DNA of 51,323 nucleotides from Paenibacillus sp. EZ-K15 (lineage in GTDB: Bacteria; Bacillota; Bacilli; Paenibacillales; Paenibacillaceae). The notes beneath the pieces are model-generated. The model saw only the letters and a list, made by a program, of their open reading frames with translations. It made no database searches and had not been told where the DNA came from. The stretch's first letter is position 1, and the number at the start of each line of letters is the position of its first letter. The stretch is taken from the NCBI RefSeq assembly GCF_002573715.1, contig NZ_PDHM01000024.1, positions 1-51,323 of the forward strand. Reading direction: 5' to 3'. Positions 16,093 to 24,534 of this stretch are shown in pieces. The position numbers were made by a program, and so were the translations under genes.

Positions 16093-16659
16093 TTAGAACC
16101 CTGACATAAGTTCACGCAATTCCTTAATGATTGCAGCGTGAAACTCATACCCTTCCCCGTAGGCTTGAATAATGCTTTGTCGTGTGACCGCAAGGTTGTC
16201 CTGATAGTCCGGTGCTTCACGATCCGGATTGTTCTGCTTAAACTCAATCATAAACTTCTGAACATGCGCCGGACGCGGTCCCCATGTACCGAGAACATGT
16301 CCTCCAGTATCCGAAAAGATAACAACCGGAACGGAGCGTCCGCCCATGGTCAGGAACTGATCCATGACGTCCAGATTCTCTTCCATAATCAGCACTTCAG
16401 TCTCCATCCCCGCCGTCTCCATCGCACGGAATACGACAGGTATATTGCGTGCAACATCGCCGCACCAATCCGCTGCCAGAATGAGGACCCGCAGGTCATC
16501 CCGGAAATTCAGGCTTTCGAAGAACTCTTTATCGTCTTCATTCTCCCAGACAAACTGTTCATACCCTGCCTTGAACGTCTCCTGATTCTTCTGCATGCCG
16601 TCCATAAATTGCTGTGGAGATATGCCTGTCCCCAAATGATTTGCCATATTCATACTCAT
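16093..16659 (-). CDS. Thioredoxin-fold protein with a single active-site cysteine
   Basis: A 188-residue protein. The thioredoxin fold is visible from LRVLILAADWCGDVARN (57-73) and the cis-proline loop GGRSVPVVIF (Pro111). The active site reads WCGD, with only Cys66, where classical thioredoxins have WCxxC; no second cysteine occurs anywhere in the sequence. It can therefore not do the usual dithiol exchange and may act as a monothiol protein or a structural or signalling adaptor. It is sandwiched between dedA (three bases upstream) and the MBL gene (two bases downstream). GGGGAGG is about 12 bases before the ATG. Confidence 0.82.
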   Translation of the reverse strand: MSMNMANHLGTGISPQQFMDGMQKNQETFKAGYEQFVWENEDDKEFFESLNFRDDLRVLILAADWCGDVARNIPVVFRAMETAGMETEVLIMEENLDVMDQFLTMGGRSVPVVIFSDTGGHVLGTWGPRPAHVQKFMIEFKQNNPDREAPDYQDNLAVTRQSIIQAYGEGYEFHAAIIKELRELMSGF

Positions 16660-16662
16660 TCG

Positions 16663-17274
16663 TTATTTCGACCTCCCCTTCGATGTTTTTATCCATTTTA
16701 TCAAAAAATAAAGAATCATGACGGCCAATGCTCCCAGCAGAATTTCCTGCACGTACGGCCCTGCCTTCTCGTCAATATGCTCCCATTGATCACCCAGAAG
16801 CAATCCGAGGTATAAGAATAATGCCGTCCATGGAATAACGGCCAGGGTGGTCAACAGCGTAAACCGTCCCACATGCATCTTGGAGATGCCTGCCGGTATG
16901 GAAATCGCATGCCGTACCACCGGTACAAACCGTGCCGTAAATATAACGCCGGTGCCGTACTTGCCAAACCATTCCTCGGCGTAATCGATATGCTTCTTCT
17001 TAATCAATATGTACTTCCCGTACTTCTCCAAGAAGGGCCTGCCTCCATAACGGCCGATCCAATAAATAAACAACTGTGCGAGCACGCCGCCAACGGTACC
17101 GAAGAGCATGGCTCCGAGAAAATGCACCTCACCCAAGGATACCAGATAACCGCCATAGGCGAGTACGATCTCACTGGGAATGACCTCCACCATCAAACCG
17201 AGCATGATTCCGAAATAGCCCAACTGCTGGATCCATTCAAACAATCGGCCTATGGCCTCATATAAGAACTCCAC
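16663..17274 (-). CDS. DedA-family membrane protein
   Basis: A 203-residue DedA/SNARE-associated (VTT-domain) protein with four to five membrane segments. The diagnostic FTARFVPVVRHAISIPAGIS (about 113-132), with two arginines and a proline in the re-entrant loop, is complete, as is the glutamate-bearing start of the first re-entrant helix (MVEVIPSEIVLAYGGYL). Members include proton-driven phospholipid flippases such as the undecaprenyl-phosphate carrier UptA. The start is GTG at 17274 with GGGGGA five bases upstream. First gene of the dedA-trx-mbl operon. Confidence 0.93.
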   Translation of the reverse strand: MEFLYEAIGRLFEWIQQLGYFGIMLGLMVEVIPSEIVLAYGGYLVSLGEVHFLGAMLFGTVGGVLAQLFIYWIGRYGGRPFLEKYGKYILIKKKHIDYAEEWFGKYGTGVIFTARFVPVVRHAISIPAGISKMHVGRFTLLTTLAVIPWTALFLYLGLLLGDQWEHIDEKAGPYVQEILLGALAVMILYFLIKWIKTSKGRSK

Positions 17275-17426
17275 GCTTGTCCCCCGCTTTCTCCCTACGT
17301 TGATTTCTTATACTAGCCTATTCTAACACAGCCCGGGACATGCCTTCTACTGCGCCCAATTATAAGCGGCACAGTGACTTTCGCCCGTTTCGGGACATAT
17401 GGTGAAGCAAAAGGAGTGAGTCACGC

Positions 17427-17741
17427 ATGCATTCTCCCCATGCCAAACAACCTGGCCGCAAGCCCCCCTCCCCGCGCGGCATACGGCGGGCCTGCAGCAA
17501 AGAATTATACCGCACGACCAAACGTCTCAAGCTGTACCTTCCTCCGGAAACCTTGAAGCAAGGTGAAGAATTGTATTACCGGAAGGTTATCGGCAATTTG
17601 ATCTGGATCCACGAAAACCACAGTAATAAGAAACTTTTGTGCGACTGGTGGGAAAAGGAAGTCTGCGGCGAACTGGCCGAGCTGTGGGAGGTTCCGGAAC
17701 GTCAATTGGCCTCGGCTTTCCGGGATGCCTTCGGCGGATAA
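17427..17741 (+). CDS. Conserved small basic protein, unknown
   Basis: A 104-residue soluble protein with a basic N-terminus (PRGIRRACSKELYRTTKRLK) and a conserved-looking middle and end with several tryptophans (NLIWIHENH, LLCDWWEKEV). AAGGAGTGAG lies eight bases before the ATG. I recall similar short proteins in Paenibacillus carrying misleading database names; no domain supports one. It is the only plus-strand gene in this stretch, divergent from dedA; a weak TTGTCC/GGACAA hairpin follows at 17756. Confidence 0.6.
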   Translation: MHSPHAKQPGRKPPSPRGIRRACSKELYRTTKRLKLYLPPETLKQGEELYYRKVIGNLIWIHENHSNKKLLCDWWEKEVCGELAELWEVPERQLASAFRDAFGG

Positions 17742-17799
17742 CACTGCTCTTCCTTGTCCGTTGCCTGTTGTGAAATGGACAAATAGGGCACGATTCGCG

Positions 17800-19995
17800 T
17801 TATCGCTGGCGGGGGATATTCACTTCCACTGGCTGCCTTGCCGCATGCTTCCGCGTTCCCCCTTTCAGCGTTTTCTCCAATCGGTTGGCCTGCCGTACCG
17901 CAAGCACAGACAGATCGAATTCCCGGTCATTTCGATGATCATCCATCTCATAAAGATCGGCTGCAAGGGACCGATAGCGCTTCAAAATCTCCAATCCAGC
18001 CCGAGCCGCTTCAACCGATCTGGCGGAATCTCCTGCCGTCCGGTGCCAATCTGCGAGGGAAGCCAGCTTCAGCACGGCTCGGGTTTGCTTGATTGAATTG
18101 AACCGATCCCGATCGATGGCCGCTATATACCAGGCTGCCGCCTCTTCCGATTCACCTCTAAGCGAGTAAGCCTCTGCCAGTTTCCAGCTCAGCCCCGGGT
18201 GATTCGGTGCATACACCAAACTTTCCATCAGCAGCGGGATTCGCTGACTTGGGGGAAGCCAATCCGCCAGGCTCAGTGCCGCCTCCGTGTTGGCGGGGCT
18301 CCACCTTAACGAGGATTGGAGGAGGGCGATCTGCCGTGCGGGCGATTCCGAGGCGACCCCACGCTCTTTGACCTCGCTGATGCCCAGCACAGCAGCGAGA
18401 AGAACCCAGCCCGCGAGCAGAACGATCGTCGTAACCCTGAGCAGTGGCAGCGACTGTAACGACCGATTTCCCTGGTTCCCTTCATAAACGGCTAGCAGCT
18501 TCTTCTCTATTTTGAAGGGTTTGCGTCTTTGAGCTGTGTCAGGGCCATTCTGTACTTCCCGACCAGAAGAGGCCGCAGCGAAGCCCATTACTGTAAGCCA
18601 CAGCAGCAGCAGCCATACCAGGCCAAAGCTCCAGTCAAAGTCCACCGCCGCGTGTCCGATCAGCACGAAGGCAGCGGGCATGAGTCGGGAGCTCACAGCA
18701 ATGAGCCTCGCAACTATAAAGCTAACCAGAACAAGGACAAGCAGAAACCCGATCACTCCCGCATTCAGCAGGATATCCATATATCCGCTGTGCACCTCGG
18801 CACCCACGTAGGGCTGGGACTGAATGGCAAGGTAGGATTGCCGCCACGTCTCCCCTCCCCGTCCCAGCCACAGCGACGACCGGGCCAGCTGCCATGCGTC
18901 GCTGTACATGAGGCGGCGCGCGCTCAACGTTGCCGCGCCGCCCAGAGTCCGATCCTGCACCTGATGCAGGATCACTGCTCCGGCTGCGGCAGCCAGCAGC
19001 GCCGCAGCCCCCAGGGCCCCTGGCACGGCATACCCCCGCCGCGGGCCCCCGCTGTGCCGCCAGCGGCACAGCAGCAGGCCGGCGAGGACGCCGCCGGCCC
19101 AAAGCCCGGCCAGCCATAGCAGGCCGGGCAGCACGGCTGGCGCCAGCTTGGCCTCCGCCAGTTGGCGGTACAGCAGCGCCGCGCTCGCCAATGGCGCGGC
19201 GGCAGCCACCAGGAGCGGCGCGAAAGCACGCCGCTCCTTGGCGAATCCGGCCGCGCACGCGAGGGCGGCCGCGAGCCAGGCGCCGCGCGACTCCGTCAGG
19301 AGCAGCGCGGCGGTGTAGGGCAGCAGCGGCAGCAGGGCAGCCGCTGCGCGGAGCGTGCCCGTCCCGTTCCGCAGGACGGACGGCAGCGCGAACAGCCGCT
19401 CCAGCAGGAAGGCGGCCATCACGGCCCCGAACGTGTTCGGGTACTGAAGCAGGCCACCAAGCCTCGCGCCCGTCGCGCTGATGTCCGCATCCGCCGTATG
19501 ATAGATCCCATACGGCAGCTCCAAAAGCCCATATACGGCAAGCAAAGCACCGCCGCAAAGCACAGCACCCATCAGATGCCAACCCGCCTGCATCATACGT
19601 AAGCCATCACCTGCACGGCATATACGCCAGGCGACAGCTGCAAAGGAGCCGTAGCTTCCCCACAGGATGATCTCTTTCATCGTGCCTTCCAGGGAGAGTG
19701 GTCGCCCGATTGCATGAAGCACATACATGAGAATCATTCCGCAGATGCACCCAAGCACCACTCGCAAACCTTTATCCAAATTAACCAATCCAGGCATCAT
19801 GCCAATGCCATGAACCTCCTGACCTTGGATTCCACCATGCCGTTTAGTTCCCATCATAAGCAGCAGAAGCACTCCAAAACCCGCTCCGATCCCATAGATA
19901 TCCCCATCAAAAAACATTCCGCTCCGGATACCTGCCACCAAGACAAGTACAATCAGCATCATCCCGCAATTACGATGTGGGGTCTTCCTTGCCAT
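17800..19995 (-). CDS. O-antigen-ligase-like polytopic protein with TPR tail
   Basis: A 731-residue protein: about twelve hydrophobic segments over residues 10-465, one further span at about 525-545, and a soluble helical C-terminus (560-731) containing TPR-like units (SWKLAEAYSLRGESEEAAAWYIAAIDRD). The segment QYPNTFGAVMAAF followed by LLLTESRGAWLAA resembles the Wzy/O-antigen ligase (Wzy_C) signature, so it probably joins or polymerises surface glycans. Residues 195-345 are extremely Ala/Leu-rich and encoded by roughly 70% GC DNA, far above neighbours, giving long false frames on both strands. Start choice is weak: the ATG at 19995 has only GGGGG upstream; an ATG-ATG pair 11 codons later starts at the first membrane span. 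Confidence 0.75.
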   Translation of the reverse strand: MARKTPHRNCGMMLIVLVLVAGIRSGMFFDGDIYGIGAGFGVLLLLMMGTKRHGGIQGQEVHGIGMMPGLVNLDKGLRVVLGCICGMILMYVLHAIGRPLSLEGTMKEIILWGSYGSFAAVAWRICRAGDGLRMMQAGWHLMGAVLCGGALLAVYGLLELPYGIYHTADADISATGARLGGLLQYPNTFGAVMAAFLLERLFALPSVLRNGTGTLRAAAALLPLLPYTAALLLTESRGAWLAAALACAAGFAKERRAFAPLLVAAAAPLASAALLYRQLAEAKLAPAVLPGLLWLAGLWAGGVLAGLLLCRWRHSGGPRRGYAVPGALGAAALLAAAAGAVILHQVQDRTLGGAATLSARRLMYSDAWQLARSSLWLGRGGETWRQSYLAIQSQPYVGAEVHSGYMDILLNAGVIGFLLVLVLVSFIVARLIAVSSRLMPAAFVLIGHAAVDFDWSFGLVWLLLLWLTVMGFAAASSGREVQNGPDTAQRRKPFKIEKKLLAVYEGNQGNRSLQSLPLLRVTTIVLLAGWVLLAAVLGISEVKERGVASESPARQIALLQSSLRWSPANTEAALSLADWLPPSQRIPLLMESLVYAPNHPGLSWKLAEAYSLRGESEEAAAWYIAAIDRDRFNSIKQTRAVLKLASLADWHRTAGDSARSVEAARAGLEILKRYRSLAADLYEMDDHRNDREFDLSVLAVRQANRLEKTLKGGTRKHAARQPVEVNIPRQR

Positions 19996-20360
19996 GAACC
20001 AACGCCCCCGTTCTCATGCATAACCATTCAACCTCAGCTGCTCCTTACACGGCATCCGTCCTTCTGGCCAAACCAGCTATTAGCCATTGTGGACAAGGAC
20101 TTACGTCGTTATTCTTTGAAGCAGCGTCTGTGATCTCATCGGGCTATAAGGCCGCTTGATCCCCTAGATTAAGGCTTCGAATGCCATCATAAGAAAAAGT
20201 GTCTATTTTGACGTACATTCTCAGAAGAAAAGACCACGCTTAGATGTTCCCCGGCAGAATCGAAATCACCGCAAGCGGGGGTGAAGATATCTGCTCGATG
20301 CCAAACTTTCTTGCGATATCTGGAAGTCCAAGCTTCGAAGTTTATACTTTCTGATACTTA
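19996..20360. other. 365-base gap, no gene recognised
   Basis: Lies upstream of the O-antigen-ligase-like gene and downstream of the methyltransferase terminator. No frame with both a ribosome binding site and reasonable length, no tRNA or known riboswitch fold and no convincing promoter was found. A GATATC pair flanks 20286-20322. It presumably carries the ligase-like gene's promoter and leader. Confidence 0.4.
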
Positions 20361-20399
20361 AAAAAGCGATGAAAGTGCAGTTGCACTTTCATCGCTTTT
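20361..20399 (-). terminator. Terminator of the methyltransferase gene
   Basis: A perfect 18-base inverted repeat (20362-20379 and 20382-20399) around only two bases, ending in TTTTTT on the minus strand. The plus-strand side also ends in TTTT. Confidence 0.85.
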
Positions 20400-20421
20400 C
20401 TGAGATCAACATGATGTTATT

Positions 20422-21597
20422 TTACGTATCCGGCAGCAAGTCCTTGCACGCCCGCTCAAGATATGGCGAGGCGCTTAAAAAATCGCGGAACGCGGTATAT
20501 TCCTGCCACAGCTGATCGCGATCTCCGGCAGAACCGCTAACCGCACGGATCAATATATTTTTCGGAGTATGTTCCATATCAATAAACTCCAGCAGCTGTG
20601 TCTTGTAGCCCATCAGATCGAGGAGCTTGGCTCGAATGGCGTCCGTGGCAAGCGCCGAGAATCGTTCCTTCAGAATACCGTGGGACAGCAGCGGCTCCAT
20701 AACAGGGCTTTGGACTTGGGAGAACAGCTCATGCTGGCAGCAAGGCACCGACAGAATAACCGAAGCACCCCAACGGACCGCTTTTTCCAGCGCAGCGTCT
20801 GTTGCCGTATCACATGCATGCAGCGTGACCACCATATCCACCTGCTCCAGCTCGTCATATTCCGCAATGTCACCGACAAGAAACTGCAATTGGGTGTAGT
20901 TCAGTTTTTTCGCCAGCATACTGCAGTGTTCGATGACATCCGCCTTGAGATCCAATCCGACAATATTCAGCTTTCTGCGCGCGGTTACCGCCAAATAGTG
21001 ATATAAAGCGAAGGTCAGATAGGATTTGCCGCAGCCAAAATCAACGATCGTCAGTGGACGGTCCTCCGGCAGGTGGGGAAGCACATCCTCAACCATCTCC
21101 AAAAACCGGTTGATCTGTTTGAACTTATCGTACCGGCGAGCAAATACTTTGCCGTCCTCACTCATGATGCCGAGCTCCACCAGAAACGGAACGGGCTCTC
21201 CCTCTTCAAGGATATACGTCTTTTTCCGGTTATGAGACAAATCCGTCTTGGTCTTGGAGGCGGATTTGGTCAGAATCGAAACCTTGTATTTCTTCGAGAT
21301 CAGTACCTGATAATCCGCTTCCGGCGTATACATCATCGCTTGCCGGAATACATTCTCGAACATGTCAACCAACACCGCCTCCGCCTCATCCGCCGGCACG
21401 TTCTGATGGGTGACTTTGGTTCCGGAATAATAGGCGAACTGGTAGTGCAGCTTATTCTTGAGCTCTACGGGCTTAACCGTTACTTTGCTGTAAGTCATGC
21501 CTTCCCGCTTGCGAAGCTGGCTTAGCGTAGCCGTGATCAACGAGCCTTCTTCCATGATGTTATGAATCAATTTTCTTAATGCATCCAAAAGGCACAT
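20422..21597 (-). CDS. SAM-dependent methyltransferase, METTL25/RRNAD1-like
   Basis: A 391-residue protein. The second half is a class I methyltransferase: SAM motif I VDFGCGKSY (185-193), LHACDTATD (259-267) and SVPCCQHE (283-290). The combination of an HAC/T-D loop with a PCC-x-H string resembles the METTL25/RRNAD1 (Methyltransf_32) family. The N-terminal 150 residues are a separate alpha/beta part. Substrate unknown; an RNA target has been suggested for eukaryotic relatives but is not shown here. It lies 36 bases after the DUF6483 gene, likely as one operon. The ATG at 21597 has a weak AAAGCGAG site. Confidence 0.8.
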   Translation of the reverse strand: MCLLDALRKLIHNIMEEGSLITATLSQLRKREGMTYSKVTVKPVELKNKLHYQFAYYSGTKVTHQNVPADEAEAVLVDMFENVFRQAMMYTPEADYQVLISKKYKVSILTKSASKTKTDLSHNRKKTYILEEGEPVPFLVELGIMSEDGKVFARRYDKFKQINRFLEMVEDVLPHLPEDRPLTIVDFGCGKSYLTFALYHYLAVTARRKLNIVGLDLKADVIEHCSMLAKKLNYTQLQFLVGDIAEYDELEQVDMVVTLHACDTATDAALEKAVRWGASVILSVPCCQHELFSQVQSPVMEPLLSHGILKERFSALATDAIRAKLLDLMGYKTQLLEFIDMEHTPKNILIRAVSGSAGDRDQLWQEYTAFRDFLSASPYLERACKDLLPDT

Positions 21598-21633
21598 CTC
21601 GCTTTCTTTATGTGATAGACAGGTTAATCCCGC

Positions 21634-22317
21634 TTAGGTAAACGACTTGTCACCGTTCACCGCTGCATGTGGAAAACGACGGTTAAGCTCATCCATTCCT
21701 TCGTAGACTTCCTCCAGCGGAAGCCCGCCCTTCGCCAAATCCTCGGGCAGCTTCAGCTGCAATCTTTGATAGAACTGTACGGCTTCGCCATATTCCATCT
21801 TGCCGTTATCCAGCAGTTGGTAGAGGGTGTTCTCCGCTTCCGCGTACATCCCCTGCTGCTCCGTATATGCATAGTAATCCCGCATCGCCGTCTCGGGCAA
21901 TGCGTATGACCTTAAACGTTCTCTCACCATACCGATCCGTTCCGTCAACCCGATCAGCTTCAAATCCGCTCCTTGCAGGGCCGACTTCAAATACAGCTGA
22001 AAAACCTTGGTATAGAGCATAACAGCTTCTTCTTCACGCTCCAGCTCAAGCAGCAGGGATGCTTCCTCTTCCATAAGCCTGACGGCGCTTTGCAGCTTGT
22101 CCGCTTCCAGATAACCATGACTCCGAAATAACTGTTCAATATCGGCAGCGGACAATGAGCGAAGCAGCTCTGAATTCAACCGGAACTGCCGTTTGAAGAG
22201 CTCATCCAGCTCCCATAGGGCTTCTGTGTGCTTGCGCTCCTGCTTCAGCGAAAACACCTTGGCAATCATCTGTGTCATATCCTCAATTAGCCGCACGAGA
22301 TAATCCCTGCGAAACAT
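21634..22317 (-). CDS. DUF6483-type helical protein
   Basis: A 227-residue all-helical, highly charged cytoplasmic protein starting MFRRDYLVRLIEDMTQMIAK, which I recognise as the DUF6483 family of Bacillales. No catalytic motif; repeated Leu/Glu-rich helices suggest TPR-like packing. A longer frame reaches 22506, but the ATG at 22317 follows GGGGGTG by five bases and begins the conserved part, so it is used. It is upstream of and probably co-transcribed with the methyltransferase. Confidence 0.75.
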   Translation of the reverse strand: MFRRDYLVRLIEDMTQMIAKVFSLKQERKHTEALWELDELFKRQFRLNSELLRSLSAADIEQLFRSHGYLEADKLQSAVRLMEEEASLLLELEREEEAVMLYTKVFQLYLKSALQGADLKLIGLTERIGMVRERLRSYALPETAMRDYYAYTEQQGMYAEAENTLYQLLDNGKMEYGEAVQFYQRLQLKLPEDLAKGGLPLEEVYEGMDELNRRFPHAAVNGDKSFT

Positions 22318-22505
22318 TCGCCCACCCCCAACCTGCATCCATGACAAATGCAGCGTATTCTGATCTTGCCGGGTCCACATCCAAACCGGATCACGATTAA
22401 ATTGTAGGCTATCCGGGGCCAGAATTCCAGTAGCCGGCCCTCCCCCCATTCTCGGCTCTATTTCAACGGCCGGACAAGCGAACGACGGAGAGTACGCTGG
22501 GCACA

Positions 22506-22541
22506 AAAATAAAACGGATATCCCGCAAGGGGGTATCCGTT
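22506..22541 (-). terminator. Terminator of the alpha/beta hydrolase gene
   Basis: Minus strand AACGGATACCCC...GGGATATCCGTT (one mismatch) followed by TTATTTTT. Confidence 0.85.
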
Positions 22542-22572
22542 CATTATAAACTATCGAAAGATTCTCATGCGT

Positions 22573-23364
22573 TTATTCATGTTCAAGCCGTCCCATGAAA
22601 GAAGTGATGACTTCGCCGAGCTTCTCAGGCGTCTCCATCATACTCATATGTCCTGCGCCCTCGATTACAAATTGGGTCACGTTGTCATGGTCTGTCGTAA
22701 AGGTACGCTCTGCCGGAATCAATCCGTCCTTCTCCCCGGCTACCAGCAGAATAGGCAGAATGGACGCCGAGAGCACATCGCGTCGGTCCGGACGCTCACG
22801 CATCGCCAGCGCCGCTCCGATCGCTCCCTGAGGTGGCGTTAGATAGCCTATCTCCTTCGCCCGCTGAATACATTCCGGCTTGTTATCCTTCGTATCCGGA
22901 GCGAATAAGCCGGGCACCAATCCGTCAACAAAAGCCGTAATGCCCTCCCCTTGGATGGTGCTGACCGCCTTCACCCGCTTCTCCTTCGCTTCGTCCGAAT
23001 CCGGGTAGCCTGTGGAATGAATCAGGCCGAAGGCGTTCAAACGAGAAGCGTAACGCTGGGCGAAGGAGAGCGTGATGTATCCTCCGAGGGAATGACCGAG
23101 TAATGCTGCCTTCGGGATGTCGAGCTCATCCATCAATAGCAGCACATCGTCTGCCATCTGTTCAATGGTATACGATCCCATCGGTGCATCAGACCGCCCG
23201 TGACCACGGAGATCCGGTACAATGACTCTAAAGCCTTGAAGAAATGGCAGGACCTGTTCCCAGTAGGCGGAGCTTCCGCAGAAACCGTGAAGCAGAATGA
23301 TTGGCTCACCTTGTCCCTGATCAACATAACAAATCGTGCTGCCGTTGCATTGTACTTTTTCCAT
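22573..23364 (-). CDS. Alpha/beta hydrolase
   Basis: A 263-residue alpha/beta hydrolase. HGFCGSS (about 25-31) forms the oxyanion loop, GHSLGG (about 92-97) holds the nucleophile serine, GEKDGLIP the acid and GAGHMSMME the catalytic histidine, so the triad is complete. No substrate can be named; homologues include esterases and haloperoxidase-like enzymes. The frame extends to 23409, but the ATG at 23364 has GAAGGG upstream and starts the domain. Single gene with its own terminator. Confidence 0.87.
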   Translation of the reverse strand: MEKVQCNGSTICYVDQGQGEPIILLHGFCGSSAYWEQVLPFLQGFRVIVPDLRGHGRSDAPMGSYTIEQMADDVLLLMDELDIPKAALLGHSLGGYITLSFAQRYASRLNAFGLIHSTGYPDSDEAKEKRVKAVSTIQGEGITAFVDGLVPGLFAPDTKDNKPECIQRAKEIGYLTPPQGAIGAALAMRERPDRRDVLSASILPILLVAGEKDGLIPAERTFTTDHDNVTQFVIEGAGHMSMMETPEKLGEVITSFMGRLEHE

Positions 23365-23440
23365 AGCGATACCCTTCTTTCTATTCAGCGGATGCCATGT
23401 GATAGACACCCATTATTTTATAAAGAATGATCTATTATTA

Positions 23441-23472
23441 AACAAAAACAACACCGGCTGAAACGCCGTGTC
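23441..23472 (-). terminator. Terminator of yyaC
   Basis: Minus strand ACACGGC...GCCGGTGT then TGTTTTTGTTT, just after the yyaC stop. Confidence 0.75.
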
Positions 23473-23479
23473 TTACGGC

Positions 23480-24013
23480 CTAAAGGCCAAAGGCTATAGC
23501 GGCTTGCTTTGCTATCTGCTCCGCCATCCCCATGACTTGGTATAGGGACGTCACTTGGAGAGTCCAATATGGCTTCGGTCCATGGACGTTCACAACCGCT
23601 GCCACGCTGTAATCTCCCACTGCCGGAAGCCTCCCGCCGACGGACTGGGCAGGCGTCAGCGGGCCATCGCATGTAAAGAAATATCCGACTGACGAGGCTT
23701 GTCCCAGGCATGCATCAATGGCAATAATTTCCTTGTCTTCAGGTATACCTTGAAGCCTTGACTCAAGATTAAAGGCGTCACACGGCTCGGGCAGCGTCCC
23801 GATCACATGCGGAAAACCGTATTCCATGAGCCGGCTTCCTGTGAGCGGTCCAAGTGCATCTCCTGTGGAACGGTCGGTGCCTATACATAAAAATACGATG
23901 CTGTCCAGCGCATGCCGCTGCGAAATGGACCGAAAAAAATCCGTTAGTTCATGCCCCGACATTTTAGCTTTTACAGCCTGTACGCCTGGCGTCTTGCCGG
24001 CTTGTTCGCTCAT
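23480..24013 (-). CDS. yyaC: YyaC-family putative spore protease
   Basis: A 177-residue protein of the YyaC/DUF1256 family, related in fold to the spore germination protease GPR. CIGTDRSTGDALGPLTG (about 43-59) with its two aspartates is the family hallmark; IAIDACLG (about 97-104) is the second conserved part. Expression in B. subtilis is sporulation-linked, so the gene supports a spore-forming host. No substrate is established. AAGGAGGAGG precedes the ATG. It is divergent from yfkK. Confidence 0.9.
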   Translation of the reverse strand: MSEQAGKTPGVQAVKAKMSGHELTDFFRSISQRHALDSIVFLCIGTDRSTGDALGPLTGSRLMEYGFPHVIGTLPEPCDAFNLESRLQGIPEDKEIIAIDACLGQASSVGYFFTCDGPLTPAQSVGGRLPAVGDYSVAAVVNVHGPKPYWTLQVTSLYQVMGMAEQIAKQAAIAFGL

Positions 24014-24142
24014 GACGGACCTCCTCCTTGATTACATCGCTTGAAGCCTTGCTCCCGCAGCCTGAAAAACCTTTTTTTCCTGATTTTAACCTATCTCTGT
24101 CTCCGATGGCAAAAACATTGGTCGAGCCGCACGGTAACATGG

Positions 24143-24148
24143 TACAAT
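24143..24148 (+). promoter_or_regulatory. Extended -10 promoter of yfkK
   Basis: TGG-TACAAT, an extended -10 (TGnTACAAT), with TTGGTC 19 bases upstream (24118-24123). It is about 50 bases before the yfkK start. Confidence 0.45.
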
Positions 24149-24196
24149 ACAGGGACGAAAATCGTAAATCCGCCTATGAGAGGATGGTGTTAATCC

Positions 24197-24424
24197 ATGG
24201 ATTTGAGTGAAAAATCCCAAGCCAATGTCGAGTATATGATTGAACAGATTAAAACCAAGCTTCGGATGGCTACAGGGGCTGCTATGCAAGCCTCCGCCTT
24301 CTCGGTTAACCAATATGATGATATTTATGATTTGTACGACATGGTCATGAATAAGCAAAACCTTAGTATATCGGAAGTGGAAGCCGTTGTATCGGAGCTC
24401 GGGCAGCTGCGTGGGAACCAATAG
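24197..24424 (+). CDS. yfkK: UPF0435 (YfkK/DUF1128) protein
   Basis: A 75-residue cytoplasmic helical protein. The conserved run MIEQIKTKLRMATGAAMQAS and the ending with SELGQLRGN match the UPF0435/YfkK family at its normal length. Function unknown. The ribosome binding site is modest (GAGAGGATGGTG). It has an extended -10 promoter and faces the pirin gene across a shared terminator. Confidence 0.88.
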   Translation: MDLSEKSQANVEYMIEQIKTKLRMATGAAMQASAFSVNQYDDIYDLYDMVMNKQNLSISEVEAVVSELGQLRGNQ

Positions 24425-24478
24425 ATCATCATTGCCCGAAAAGCTTGAAAAGATCAAAAAGAAGAGCCCTTGTATAGC

Positions 24479-24525
24479 AAAGCCCCCGGAACTTCGCTAA
24501 TCTAAGCAAAGTTCCGGGGGCTTTC
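24479..24525. terminator. Bidirectional terminator between yfkK and the pirin gene
   Basis: AAAGCCCCCGGAACTT...AAGTTCCGGGGGCTTT, a 16-base stem. Serves converging genes on both strands; T-runs are short on both sides. Confidence 0.85.
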
Positions 24526-24534
24526 TGTCCTTCT

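Noticed and set aside
16138..16815. A 225-residue plus-strand frame opposite the thioredoxin-like and dedA genes
   Set aside because: Covers a tightly packed minus-strand operon; Cys/His-rich random composition and no start signal.
18530..19602. Several long frames on both strands inside the O-antigen-ligase-like gene
   Set aside because: Caused by the roughly 70% GC block, which has few stop codons. Products are Arg/Pro/Ala-rich without ribosome binding sites; the minus-strand membrane protein explains the region.
19973..20029. Leader peptide coupled to the O-antigen-ligase-like gene
   Set aside because: A 22-codon frame ends at the internal ATG-ATG pair, but its AAGGAG is 13 bases from the ATG and it overlaps the likely start of the main gene.
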